Translations under genes and position numbers: made by a program
The notes under the pieces: model-generated
What the model was told of the DNA's origin: nothing
Database searches by the model: none
Seen by the model: the letters and a program-made list of their open reading frames with translations, nothing else
Part shown: in pieces, positions 54,051 to 62,398 of the stretch
Layout: the number at the start of each line of letters is the position of its first letter
How positions within the stretch are numbered: position 1 is the stretch's first letter
Assembly: GCF_006782915.1 (NCBI RefSeq)
Contig: NZ_VCNP01000010.1
Location: 1 to 64,000, forward strand
Source: Streptomyces calvus
GTDB taxonomy: Bacteria; Actinomycetota; Actinomycetes; Streptomycetales; Streptomycetaceae
DNA length: 64,000 nucleotides
Reading direction: 5' to 3'

Positions 54051-54907
54051 CCGTGACACCGCTGGGGATTCCCCGCCGGCTGCTGGAGTTCACCCTCGAC
54101 GGGGAGCCGGTCAGGGCGCCCGAGGGGTCGACGATCCTGGACGCCTGCCGGGCCGCCGGGAAGGACGTCCCGACGCTGTGCGAGGGCGACACGCTGACGC
54201 CGAAGAACGCCTGCCGGGTCTGCGTGGTGGAGGTCGAGGGCTCCCGCACCCTCGTGCCCGCCTGCTCGCGCCGCGCCGAGCCGGGCATGCAGGTGCGCAC
54301 CGGCACCGAGCGGGCCCGGCACAGCCGCAAGGTCGTCCTGGAACTCCTGGCGTCCTCCGTCGACCTGTCGACCACGCCCCGGGTCGCCGAATGGCTCAAG
54401 GAGTACGAGGCGAAGCCGGACCGCTTCGGCCCGGACGCGGCCCGCGTCAACGAGGAGCCGAAGGTCGACAACGACCTCTACGTCCGCGACTACGACAAGT
54501 GCATCCTCTGCTACAAGTGCGTGGACGCCTGCGGCGACCAGTGGCAGAACACCTTCGCGATCTCGGTCGCCGGCCGCGGCTTCGACGCGCGGATCGCCGT
54601 CGAGCACGACGCCCCGCTCACCGACTCGGCGTGCGTGTACTGCGGCAACTGCATCGAGGTGTGTCCCACCGGGGCCCTGTCGTTCAAGTCGGAGTTCGAC
54701 ATGCGGGCGGCGGGCACCTGGGACGAGTCGCGGCAGACGCGGACGACGACGGTCTGCGCGTACTGCGGAGTGGGCTGCAACCTCACGCTCCATGTGCAGG
54801 ACAATGAGATCGTGAAGGTCACCTCGCCGCACGACAACCCGGTGACCCACGGCAACCTGTGCATCAAGGGCCGCTTCGGCTACCAGCACGTACAGAACCG
54901 GGACTGA
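54047..54907 (+). CDS. Iron-sulfur subunit carrying the displaced [4Fe-4S] domain of formate dehydrogenase
   Basis: A 286-residue multi-cluster protein. A NuoG/HydA-like [2Fe-2S] domain (Cys45, 56, 59, 73) is followed by two [4Fe-4S] ferredoxin motifs (Cys152/155/158/162 and Cys196/199/202/206). The last ~55 residues carry a further CxxCxxxC plus distal Cys set (Cys237, 240, 244, 272; TVCAYCGVGCN ... NLCIKGRFGY). That last unit is the domain that normally opens the Mo subunit. The chain ends at FGYQHVQNRD, exactly where the chain at 50043 resumes, so the two together equal a complete FdsA-type subunit. ATGA overlap with the NuoEF gene indicates coupled, perhaps stoichiometric synthesis. Confidence 0.88.
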   Translation: MTVTPLGIPRRLLEFTLDGEPVRAPEGSTILDACRAAGKDVPTLCEGDTLTPKNACRVCVVEVEGSRTLVPACSRRAEPGMQVRTGTERARHSRKVVLELLASSVDLSTTPRVAEWLKEYEAKPDRFGPDAARVNEEPKVDNDLYVRDYDKCILCYKCVDACGDQWQNTFAISVAGRGFDARIAVEHDAPLTDSACVYCGNCIEVCPTGALSFKSEFDMRAAGTWDESRQTRTTTVCAYCGVGCNLTLHVQDNEIVKVTSPHDNPVTHGNLCIKGRFGYQHVQNRD

Positions 54908-54924
54908 TCGGGGCTGAAGGACAC

Positions 54925-55773
54925 ATGGGACGAGTCACGGAACGACGCAAGGTGCTCCGCATCCGGGACGGGGCGGTCTCCAGCCGTCCCGACACGCTCG
55001 TCGCCGAGGAACCCCTGGAGATCCGGCTGAACGGCAGACCGCTGGCGATCACCATGCGCACAGCGGGCGACGACTTCGCGCTGGCGGCCGGCTTCCTGGT
55101 GAGCGAGGGAGTGCTGGCCGCCGCGTCCGACCTGCGGAACATCGTCTACTGCGCCGGGGCCACGGCCGACGGGTCCAACACCTACAACGTGGTGGACGTG
55201 ACGACCGCGCCCGGCGTGGTGATCCCGGACCTCACGCTCGAACGCAACGTGTACACCACCTCCTCCTGCGGGCTGTGCGGCAAGGCCAGCCTCGACGCGG
55301 TGCGCACCACGGCCCGGCACCCCATCGCCGACACTCCCCGGCTGCGCGTCGAGCCGGAGCTGCTGGCGAGCCTGCCCGACCGGCTGCGCGCCGCCCAGCG
55401 GGTCTTCGACCGCACGGGCGGCCTGCACGCGGCGGCCCTGTTCGACGAGGACGGCGAACTTCTGGACGTCCGGGAGGACGTGGGTCGGCACAACGCGGTC
55501 GACAAGCTGGTCGGCCGTGCCCTGCAGAGCGGGAACCTGCCGCTGTCGCGGACGATCCTGCTGGTCTCCGGACGGGCCTCGTTCGAGCTGGCGCAGAAGG
55601 CGGTCATGGCGGGCATCCCGATGCTGGCGGCGGTCTCGGCGCCGTCCTCGCTGGCCGTCGACCTGGCGGCGGAGACGGGGCTGACGCTGGTGGGCTTCCT
55701 GCGGGGCAGCTCCATGAACGTGTACGCGGGTGAGGACCGCATCGCCCTGCGGGCCGCGGCCGCCCCGGGCTGA
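54925..55773 (+). CDS. fdhD: Formate dehydrogenase accessory sulfurtransferase FdhD
   Basis: A 282-residue protein that transfers sulfur to the molybdenum cofactor of formate dehydrogenase. ATG at 54925 with GAAGGA upstream. Conserved: AEEPLEIRLNGRPLAITMRT, DDFALAAGFLVSEGV, the sulfur-carrying Cys pair TSSCGLCGKAS, DVGRHNAVDKLVGRAL and LLVSGRASFELAQKA. It follows the fdh genes by 17 bp, confirming the operon's identity as formate dehydrogenase. Confidence 0.95.
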   Translation: MGRVTERRKVLRIRDGAVSSRPDTLVAEEPLEIRLNGRPLAITMRTAGDDFALAAGFLVSEGVLAAASDLRNIVYCAGATADGSNTYNVVDVTTAPGVVIPDLTLERNVYTTSSCGLCGKASLDAVRTTARHPIADTPRLRVEPELLASLPDRLRAAQRVFDRTGGLHAAALFDEDGELLDVREDVGRHNAVDKLVGRALQSGNLPLSRTILLVSGRASFELAQKAVMAGIPMLAAVSAPSSLAVDLAAETGLTLVGFLRGSSMNVYAGEDRIALRAAAAPG

Positions 55774-55794
55774 CCGGTCCCCTCGCTGCACGGC

Positions 55795-55844
55795 GGCGGG
55801 GCCCCAGCCGGCGGGGAGCGCCCCCTGCGCCGCGGGGCCCCGCC
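55795..55844 (+). terminator. Probable terminator after fdhD
   Basis: GGCGGGGCCCC (55795-55805) and GGGGCCCCGCC (55834-55844) are perfect 11-bp arms around a GC-rich 28-nt loop, beginning 21 bp after the fdhD stop. The remaining gap to 56042 is C/G-rich with short CCGACC-type repetition and no gene. Confidence 0.55.
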
Positions 55845-56042
55845 TCGGCCCGCACTCAGGGACCGCGAACGCGGGAACGAACCCGTCAACGAACACCGGG
55901 CCGTGGCCCCGACCCGTCGAACGCACGACGCACCCCGTCCGCCACCCGACCCCCGACGGCCGCCACCCGACCCGACGACCCACGCTCGCCGTGACAGCCT
56001 GCATCCGCCCCGCCGACCGACGCTCAACCCGCCGGCCGACGC

Positions 56043-57089
56043 TCAGCCGGAACGCGTCCCCGCGCCGACCTCGCTTCCCGGCCGTCCGGACCCTTCCGGT
56101 GGGGTGACGTCCTCGGCCGGGTCGTGGGAGCGGCGCTTGGCGATCACCGCGCACACCATCAGCTGCATCTGGTGGAACAGCATCAGCGGCAGCACGGCGA
56201 GCGAGGCGTGGGCGCCGAACAGCACGCTCGCCATGGGCAGCCCGGCGGCCAGCGACTTCTTGGAGCCCGCGAACTGGATCGCGATCCGGTCCTCCCGGCC
56301 GAACCGCAGCGCCTTCGCGCCGTACCAGGTCAGCAGGAGCATCACGGCGAGCAGGACGGCCTCGACGGCGAGCAGCCCGCCGAGCCGGGCCGGGCTCACC
56401 TGGTGCCAGACACCCTGCACCACGCCCGCGCTGAACGCCGTGTAGACGACGAGCAGGATCGAACCCCGGTCGACCAGCCCCAGCGCCTTCCGGTGCCGGG
56501 CGACGAAGGAGCCGATCCAGCGGCGCAGCAGCTGTCCGGCGACGAACGGCGCCAGCAGCTGCAGCACGATCTTCACCACCGAGTCGGCGGAGAACCCGCC
56601 GCCGCTGCCGCTGCCGCCGAGGAGCGTGGCCGCGAGCAGCGGAGTGGCGACGATGCCGACCAGTGAGGAGAAGGAGCCGGCGCAGATCGCGGCGGGCACG
56701 TTGCCGCGGGCGATCGAGGTGAACGCGATCGACGACTGGATGGTGGACGGCACCAGGGTGAGGAAGAGCAGGCCCTGGTAGAGCGGGTCGGTCAGGAACA
56801 CCGGGACCAGTCCGCGGGCGGCCAGGCCGAGCACCGGGAAGACGACGAAGGTGCAGGCCAGCACGGTGACGTGGAGTCGCCAGTGCTTCAGTCCGTCCAG
56901 CGCCTCACGGGTGGACAGCCGGGCTCCGTAGAGGAAGAAGAGGAGCGCCACGGCGGCCGTGGAGGCGCCGGAGGCGATGTCGGCGCCGGTCCCGCGGGCG
57001 GGGAGCAGCGCGGCGAGGCCCACCGTCCCGAGCAGGAGCAGGATGTAGGGGTCGATCGGCATCCGAACCGGTCGGCGCAGGCGTTTCAC
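56043..57089 (-). CDS. Bile acid:sodium symporter-like (BASS/SBF) transporter
   Basis: About 348 residues with nine to ten hydrophobic segments. GTG at 57089 (GGAG 4 bp upstream) keeps the basic leader VKRLRRPVRMPIDPYILLLL seen in this subfamily; ATG at 57062 is the alternative. Motifs: LLFFLYGARLSTREAL, LVPSTIQSSIAFTSIARGN, ICAGSFSSLVGIVATPLL, and IQFAGSKKSLAAGLPMASV. It probably carries an organic anion. It is divergent from a LysR gene that likely regulates it. Confidence 0.88.
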   Translation of the reverse strand: MKRLRRPVRMPIDPYILLLLGTVGLAALLPARGTGADIASGASTAAVALLFFLYGARLSTREALDGLKHWRLHVTVLACTFVVFPVLGLAARGLVPVFLTDPLYQGLLFLTLVPSTIQSSIAFTSIARGNVPAAICAGSFSSLVGIVATPLLAATLLGGSGSGGGFSADSVVKIVLQLLAPFVAGQLLRRWIGSFVARHRKALGLVDRGSILLVVYTAFSAGVVQGVWHQVSPARLGGLLAVEAVLLAVMLLLTWYGAKALRFGREDRIAIQFAGSKKSLAAGLPMASVLFGAHASLAVLPLMLFHQMQLMVCAVIAKRRSHDPAEDVTPPEGSGRPGSEVGAGTRSG

Positions 57090-57171
57090 AGTGCTCCACA
57101 AAGGTCGAGGGGTCCCCTCTCCATCCTGCTCCCTCCTCCCGTGATCGGGAATCCGGTATACCGCTCTGACT

Positions 57172-57192
57172 GTCATCACGCTCCGCGATGAC
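57172..57192. promoter_or_regulatory. Inverted repeat in the BASS/LysR divergent promoter
   Basis: GTCATC (57172-57177), 9 bp and GATGAC (57187-57192) end 18 bp before the LysR start. The spacing and location fit a LysR autoregulatory site. Confidence 0.5.
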
Positions 57193-57210
57193 CGGGGTAG
57201 TCTGCCGAGC

Positions 57211-58092
57211 ATGTACGACCCGACGCAGCTGCGGACGTTCCTGTCGGTGGCGCAGACGCTGAGCTTCACGCAGGCGGCGCGGCGGCTGGGCCTGCGCCAG
57301 TCGACCGTGAGCCAGCACGTGCGGCGGCTCGAGGAGGCCACCGGGCGGCAGCTGTTCACCCGGGACACCCACTCGGTGGAGCTGACCGAGGACGGCGAGG
57401 CGATGCTCGGCTTCGCGCGGCGCATCCTGGACGTCCACGAGCAGGCGACGCAGTTCTTCACCGGCACCCGGCTGCGCGGCCGGCTGCGCTTCGGCGCGTC
57501 GGAGGACTTCGTGCTGACCCGGCTGCCGGAGATCCTCGAACGGTTCCGGCACGAGCACCCCGAGGTCGACCTGGAGCTGACGGTCGAACTGTCGGGCACC
57601 CTGCACGAGCAGCTGGCCGCCGGCCGCCTCGACCTGGTGCTCGCCAAGCGGCGGCCGGAGGACCCGCGCCCCGACCCGCACCGGCTGGTGTGGCACGACG
57701 AACTGGTGTGGATCGGCCCGCCGGGGCTGCGGCTGGACCCGAACCGTCCGGTGCCGCTGATCGTCTATCCGCCGCCGGGCATCACCCGGGACCTCGCGCT
57801 GCGGGCGCTGGAGCGGCAGGGCCGGCAGTGGCGGGTGGCGTGCACCAGCGGCAGCCTGAACGGCCTGCTCGCGGCGGCCCGCGCCGGGCTCGGCGTGATG
57901 GTGCACGCGCGCCGGCTGATACCGCCGGGACTGGTGCGGATGCCGGAGCGGGCGGGACTGCCGGAGCCGGGCGAGGTGGACTTCGTGGTGGTGCACGGCC
58001 GGCGCCGCCCGTCCGCCCAGGGTGCGGCCGACGCCCTGGCGGCGGCGATCCTCGCGGGCGGCGACCGGCTGCACCGCGGCGGCCGGGAGTGA
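57211..58092 (+). CDS. LysR-family transcriptional regulator
   Basis: A 293-residue regulator. N-terminal helix-turn-helix: LRTFLSVAQTLSFTQAARRL and STVSQHVRRLEEATGRQLF; effector domain from about residue 90 (LRFGASEDFVLTRLPEIL, AGRLDLVLAKR, GLGVMVHARRLIP). It is divergent from the BASS transporter, the usual arrangement for a LysR activator and its target. Confidence 0.92.
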   Translation: MYDPTQLRTFLSVAQTLSFTQAARRLGLRQSTVSQHVRRLEEATGRQLFTRDTHSVELTEDGEAMLGFARRILDVHEQATQFFTGTRLRGRLRFGASEDFVLTRLPEILERFRHEHPEVDLELTVELSGTLHEQLAAGRLDLVLAKRRPEDPRPDPHRLVWHDELVWIGPPGLRLDPNRPVPLIVYPPPGITRDLALRALERQGRQWRVACTSGSLNGLLAAARAGLGVMVHARRLIPPGLVRMPERAGLPEPGEVDFVVVHGRRRPSAQGAADALAAAILAGGDRLHRGGRE

Positions 58093-58387
58093 CGTTTCGG
58101 GCCGGGCGCACGCTGAGAGGAGTGGGCGCTGCCGTCACTCCATCGGGTGATCATGCGGTCGTACAGATTCGGTGGAGATTACGGTCCCGAAACTTACTCC
58201 GCCGTCAGTATTCTGTCCGCCCCCTCCCCGTCTGCGCCTTTTTTCCTTCACTGACCAGCGCGAACGGAAGCGCCACGCGCCGCTCGCCCCCCTCCCGCCC
58301 TCCGTCCGCGTGGGGTAGCTTTCACGGCGCTGTGCGGGACGACGCCGTCACCGCACCGATCCGAGCGCTGAGAAGCGGGGAGCGGGA

Positions 58388-60214
58388 TTGCGCGAGTTCA
58401 CCAACCCTCCGTTGGCGTTGGCGCCTCCGGTGGGCGGTCTGGCCGACGTGGTCTTCCGGTATGCGGAGGAGGACCCCTCGCACATCGCGCTCGGGCGCAA
58501 GGACGACACCGGCCGGTGGCGCGACGTGACCAGCGCCGAGTTCCGCGACGAGGTGCTCGCCCTCGCCAAGGGCCTGCTCGCCGGCGGGGTCCGGTTCGGC
58601 GACCGGGTCGCCATCATGTCCCGCACCCGGTACGAGTGGACGCTGTTCGACTTCGCGCTGTGGACGATCGGCGCGGTCGTGGTCCCCGTCTACCCCACGT
58701 CCTCCGCCGAGCAGTGCTTCTGGATGCTGCACGACGCCGAGGTGACGGCCGCGGTCGTGGAGCACGAGGACCACGCGATGACCATCGCCACGGTCATCGA
58801 CCGGCTGCCGGGCATGCGCCGGCTGTGGCAGCTCGACGCGGGCGCGCTCCAGGAGCTGTACGACGCGGGCGCGCACCTGGACGACGAGGTGGTGCACCGG
58901 CACCGGCAGGCCGTCACGCCCGATTCGGTGGCCACGGTCATCTACACCTCGGGCACCACCGGCCGCCCCAAGGGCTGTGTGATCTCGCACGGCAACTTCA
59001 TGTACGAGGCGGACACGGTCATCGAGCGCTGGGAGCCGGTGTTCCACTCCCGCAGGGGCGATCAGGCGGCGACCCTGCTGTTCCTGCCGCTCGCCCATGT
59101 CTTCGGGCGGATGGTGCAGGTCGCCGGGATCCGCGGGAAGGTGAAGTTCGGCCACCAGCCGCAACTGAACGCGGCGGCGCTGCTGCCCGACCTGGCCGCG
59201 TTCCGGCCGACGTTCTTCCTGGCCGTGCCGTACATCTTCGAGAAGGTGTTCAACTCGGCGCGGCGCAAGGCGGAGCGCGAGGGCCGCTCGGGGGCGTTCG
59301 AGAAGGCCGTCGAGGTGGCCATCCGGTACGCCGACGCGATGGAGTCCAAGGCCTGGGGCATCGGGCCGGGACCGTCCGCGGCGCTGCGGATGCAGCACCA
59401 GTTCTTCGACAAGCTCGTCTACTCCAAGATCCGCGCGGCGATGGGCGGCAGGATCCGGCAGGCCATGTCGGGCGGTTCCGCGATGGACCGGCGGCTCGGG
59501 CTGTTCTTCGCGGGCGCGGGCGTCCACATCTACGAGGGGTACGGGCTCACGGAGACGACGGCGGCGGCCACCGCCAACCCGCCCGAGCGCACCCGCTACG
59601 GCACGGTCGGCCGGCCCATCCCGGGCGTCACCGTGCACATCGCGGAGGACGGCGAGATCTGGCTGCGCGGCGACAACGTCTTCCAGGGCTACCTCAACAA
59701 CCCCAAGGCCACCGGTGAGGCCCTGCGCGACGGCTGGCTGGCCACCGGTGACCTCGGTGCCCTGGACGAGGACGGCTATCTGACCATCACCGGGCGCAAG
59801 AAGGAGATCCTGGTGACCTCGGGCGGCAAGAGCGTCTCGCCCGGGCCGCTGGAGGAGCGGGTGCGCGACCATCCGCTGGTCAGCCAGTGCATCGTGGTCG
59901 GCAACGACCGGCCCTACATCGCCGCGCTGGTCACCCTCGACCAGGAGGCCGTCGAGCACTGGCTGGCGATGCGCGACAAACCGTCGATGTCTCCGGCCCA
60001 GCTGGTGCGGGACACCGATCTGGAGACGGAGGTGCGGCGCGCGGTGGTCGCGGCCAACACGCTGGTCTCGCAGGCCGAGTCCATCCGCACCTTCCGCATC
60101 CTGGCGCAGCCGTTCACCGAGGAGCAGGGGCTGCTCACCCCGTCGCTGAAGCTGAAGCGGAAGGCGATCGAGAAGGCCTACGAGCGTGAGGTCGAAGCGC
60201 TCTACCACGCGTGA
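58388..60214 (+). CDS. Long-chain acyl-CoA ligase (AMP-forming)
   Basis: A 608-residue adenylating enzyme: fatty acid + ATP + CoA to acyl-CoA + AMP. TTG start at 58388 with GGGAGCGGG upstream. Motifs: VATVIYTSGTTGRPKGCVIS (P-loop), LPLAHVFGRMVQ, YEGYGLTETTAAATANP, GWLATGDLG and ITGRKKEILVTSGGKSVSP. Domain order and length match FadD15-type actinobacterial long-chain ligases. Monocistronic; the upstream 295-bp gap holds its promoter, with an AT-richer patch near 58170-58220. Confidence 0.9.
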   Translation: MREFTNPPLALAPPVGGLADVVFRYAEEDPSHIALGRKDDTGRWRDVTSAEFRDEVLALAKGLLAGGVRFGDRVAIMSRTRYEWTLFDFALWTIGAVVVPVYPTSSAEQCFWMLHDAEVTAAVVEHEDHAMTIATVIDRLPGMRRLWQLDAGALQELYDAGAHLDDEVVHRHRQAVTPDSVATVIYTSGTTGRPKGCVISHGNFMYEADTVIERWEPVFHSRRGDQAATLLFLPLAHVFGRMVQVAGIRGKVKFGHQPQLNAAALLPDLAAFRPTFFLAVPYIFEKVFNSARRKAEREGRSGAFEKAVEVAIRYADAMESKAWGIGPGPSAALRMQHQFFDKLVYSKIRAAMGGRIRQAMSGGSAMDRRLGLFFAGAGVHIYEGYGLTETTAAATANPPERTRYGTVGRPIPGVTVHIAEDGEIWLRGDNVFQGYLNNPKATGEALRDGWLATGDLGALDEDGYLTITGRKKEILVTSGGKSVSPGPLEERVRDHPLVSQCIVVGNDRPYIAALVTLDQEAVEHWLAMRDKPSMSPAQLVRDTDLETEVRRAVVAANTLVSQAESIRTFRILAQPFTEEQGLLTPSLKLKRKAIEKAYEREVEALYHA

Positions 60215-60297
60215 ATTCCGCGGTCAGGAATGCGCTGGGGGCCGTGATCGTTGAGCATGGACGTACCACCTGACCACAACCTAAGGATCGAGAGCTC

Positions 60298-61131
60298 GTG
60301 AGCAAGGTCCCCCCGATCACCCTGAACAACGGCGTCGAGATGCCCCAGCTGGGCTTCGGCGTCTGGCAGGTGCCGGACGACGAGGCCGAGACCGCGGTCG
60401 CGACGGCGCTGGAGGCCGGCTACCGCAGCATCGACACCGCGGCGATCTACGGCAACGAGGAAGGCACCGGCAGGGCCATCGCGCGGTCCGGCGTCGCCCG
60501 CGAGGACCTCTTCGTCACCACCAAGCTCTGGAACAGCGAGCAGGGGTACGACTCGACGCTGCGCTCCTTCGACACGTCCCTGGCGAAGCTCGGTCTCGAC
60601 TACGTGGACCTGTACCTGATCCACTGGCCGACGCCGAAGCGGGACCTGTACGTCGAGACGTACAAGGCGTTCGAGAAGCTGCACGCGGACGGCCGGATCC
60701 GGGCCATCGGCGTGTCGAACTTCCTGCCGGAGCACCTGGAGCGGCTGATCGGCGAGACGTCGGTCGTCCCCGCGGTCAACCAGATCGAGCTGCACCCGCA
60801 CCTTCAGCAGCACGAAGCGCGCGAGTACCACGCGGAGCAGGGCATCGCGACGGAGGCCTGGTCGCCGCTCGGTTCCGGCAAGGGCATCCTGGAGATCCCG
60901 GCGATCGTGGCGATCGCGCAGAAGCACGGCCGCACCCCGGCGCAGGTCGTGCTGCGCTGGCACCTCCAGCTCGGCAACGTCGTCATCCCGAAGTCGGTGA
61001 CGCCGTCCCGGATCGAGGAGAACATCGACGTCTTCGGGTTCAGCCTGGACGCCGAGGACCTCGCCGCGATCAGCGCGCTCAACGAGGACCGGAGGCTGGG
61101 TTCGCACCCCGCGGAGTTCAACGCCGGCTGA
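60298..61131 (+). CDS. Aldo/keto reductase
   Basis: A 277-residue NADPH-dependent carbonyl reductase; GTG at 60298. The catalytic tetrad is visible: Asp and Tyr in RSIDTAAIYGNEEG, Lys in FVTTKLWN, His in LYLIHWPTP. Also GVSNFLPEHLERL and VIPKSVTPSRIEEN for cofactor binding. It resembles 2,5-diketo-gluconate reductase-type AKR5 enzymes, which are broad in substrate. Followed by a strong terminator. Confidence 0.92.
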   Translation: MSKVPPITLNNGVEMPQLGFGVWQVPDDEAETAVATALEAGYRSIDTAAIYGNEEGTGRAIARSGVAREDLFVTTKLWNSEQGYDSTLRSFDTSLAKLGLDYVDLYLIHWPTPKRDLYVETYKAFEKLHADGRIRAIGVSNFLPEHLERLIGETSVVPAVNQIELHPHLQQHEAREYHAEQGIATEAWSPLGSGKGILEIPAIVAIAQKHGRTPAQVVLRWHLQLGNVVIPKSVTPSRIEENIDVFGFSLDAEDLAAISALNEDRRLGSHPAEFNAG

Positions 61132-61143
61132 GCCGGTACGCGT

Positions 61144-61176
61144 GACGGCCTCCCCCCGGCCCGGGGGGAGGCCGTC
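61144..61176 (+). terminator. Hairpin terminator after the aldo/keto reductase
   Basis: GACGGCCTCCCCCC (61144-61157) pairs perfectly with 61163-61176 around a 5-nt loop, 13 bp after the stop codon. The next gene (61319-62242) converges on it. Confidence 0.85.
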
Positions 61177-61318
61177 GTGCGTCGGCGCCGTCCCGTTGCG
61201 GCGGCGCACCTCGCGTTGCTTCGGCGCCGTCCGTCGTGGCGGCGGGCAGCCGCTCGTCGTCCGTCGTCCGTCGGCGGCCCGGCAACGCGGGGCCCGCGGG
61301 ACCGACCGGGCCGAGGGG

Positions 61319-62242
61319 TCACACGGGCCGTACCGCCGTGTGGACGGTGTGGGCCGCCAGCACGAACACGTCCGGGCGGTGGTGGACGCTCGCCGGGTCG
61401 GCCGGGTCGAGGAGCCGGTCCACGGTGGCGCGGTCGTCGGCGTCCAGGTCCTCGGCGACGCCCTCGCGGATGCGCGTGAGGGCGGTGACGACATAGGCGC
61501 GGGTGCGGTCCGTGACCGGGGCGGGGAGGTCCAGGAGGAAGGTGCGCGAGCGGGCGTGGTGCAGGCCCGCCGAGGCCAGCAGGGCCGGCCAGTCCTCGAC
61601 CTGCTCGACCGATCCGGGCAGTTCGGCCCGCATCCGGCTGAACCTGTCCTCCAGGGCCACGTCGATCCGCGCCTGGAGGCCGGGCCGGCCGAACCCGATG
61701 TCGCGGGGCAGGAACCGGACGGGCAGGCCGCCCTCCATGACCGCGAGGGTGCCGCCGGGCGCGAGCCGCTCCGCGCACGCGGCGAGCGCCGCGCCCTGGT
61801 CGCCCAGGTGGTGCACGCTGCGGCTGGCCCACAGCAGGTCCGCAGGGTAGTCCAGTTCGCCGAGCGCGCCGGGCAGTTCACCGGCGAGAGTGCCGAAGCG
61901 GTCGGCGACGCCCTTGCGTGCGGCCCGCGCGCGGGCCCGCTCCAGCAGCGGTTCCGACCCGTCGACGGCCACGATCCGGGCGCCCGGGAAGGTCTCGGCG
62001 AACAGGCACGAGATCACACCGGGACCGCTGCCCGCGTCCACGACCAGGCCCGGCTCGGTCACCTCCTTCGCCAGCCATCCCAGGGCCCGCTCGTACAGCG
62101 GGGTGAACAGTTCCGCCTCCGCTTCGAGCAGGGGTGCCATCTCGGCCCAGTCGATGTCGCCGTGGTCGTGGCCGTGCGTGTGCCCGTGCCCGTGCCCGTG
62201 CTCGTGGTGTTCGTGGTCGTGTGGTTCGTGGTCGTGCGCCAT
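61319..62242 (-). CDS. SAM-dependent methyltransferase with His-rich N-terminus
   Basis: A 307-residue class I methyltransferase. SAM motif I is LVVDAGSGPGVISCLF, with IVAVDGSEPLLERARA (acidic loop) and LLWASRSVHHLGDQG; the catalytic domain spans about 35-230. The first ~30 residues are dominated by His with Asp, Glu and Gly (HDHEHHEHGHGHGHTHGHDH), a likely Zn/Ni/Co-binding tail. Such tails are usual in metal chaperones and CDF transporters, not methyltransferases. The gene stands alone. Methyl acceptor unknown. Confidence 0.87.
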   Translation of the reverse strand: MAHDHEPHDHEHHEHGHGHGHTHGHDHGDIDWAEMAPLLEAEAELFTPLYERALGWLAKEVTEPGLVVDAGSGPGVISCLFAETFPGARIVAVDGSEPLLERARARAARKGVADRFGTLAGELPGALGELDYPADLLWASRSVHHLGDQGAALAACAERLAPGGTLAVMEGGLPVRFLPRDIGFGRPGLQARIDVALEDRFSRMRAELPGSVEQVEDWPALLASAGLHHARSRTFLLDLPAPVTDRTRAYVVTALTRIREGVAEDLDADDRATVDRLLDPADPASVHHRPDVFVLAAHTVHTAVRPV

Positions 62243-62341
62243 GGGATCAGCCTCTCCGCTCGGATGCCGTCAGGGTGCGACGACGCACCGCACGGACGCA
62301 AACGAAGTTGCCGCTCCCGCAAAAAGGATGCCGAGGAGAAA

Positions 62342-62387
62342 GTGTTCCGCCGGGTCGGGGCCGGCCGGCCCCGACCCGGCGGAACAC
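62342..62387 (-). terminator. 46-bp perfect palindrome, terminator of the GH6 gene
   Basis: The sequence reads the same on both strands over 23-bp arms (beginning GTGTTCCGCCGGGTCGGGGC). It starts 12 bp after the GH6 stop on the minus strand, within the region upstream of the methyltransferase gene. Confidence 0.85.
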
Positions 62388-62398
62388 CGGTCAGCCCG

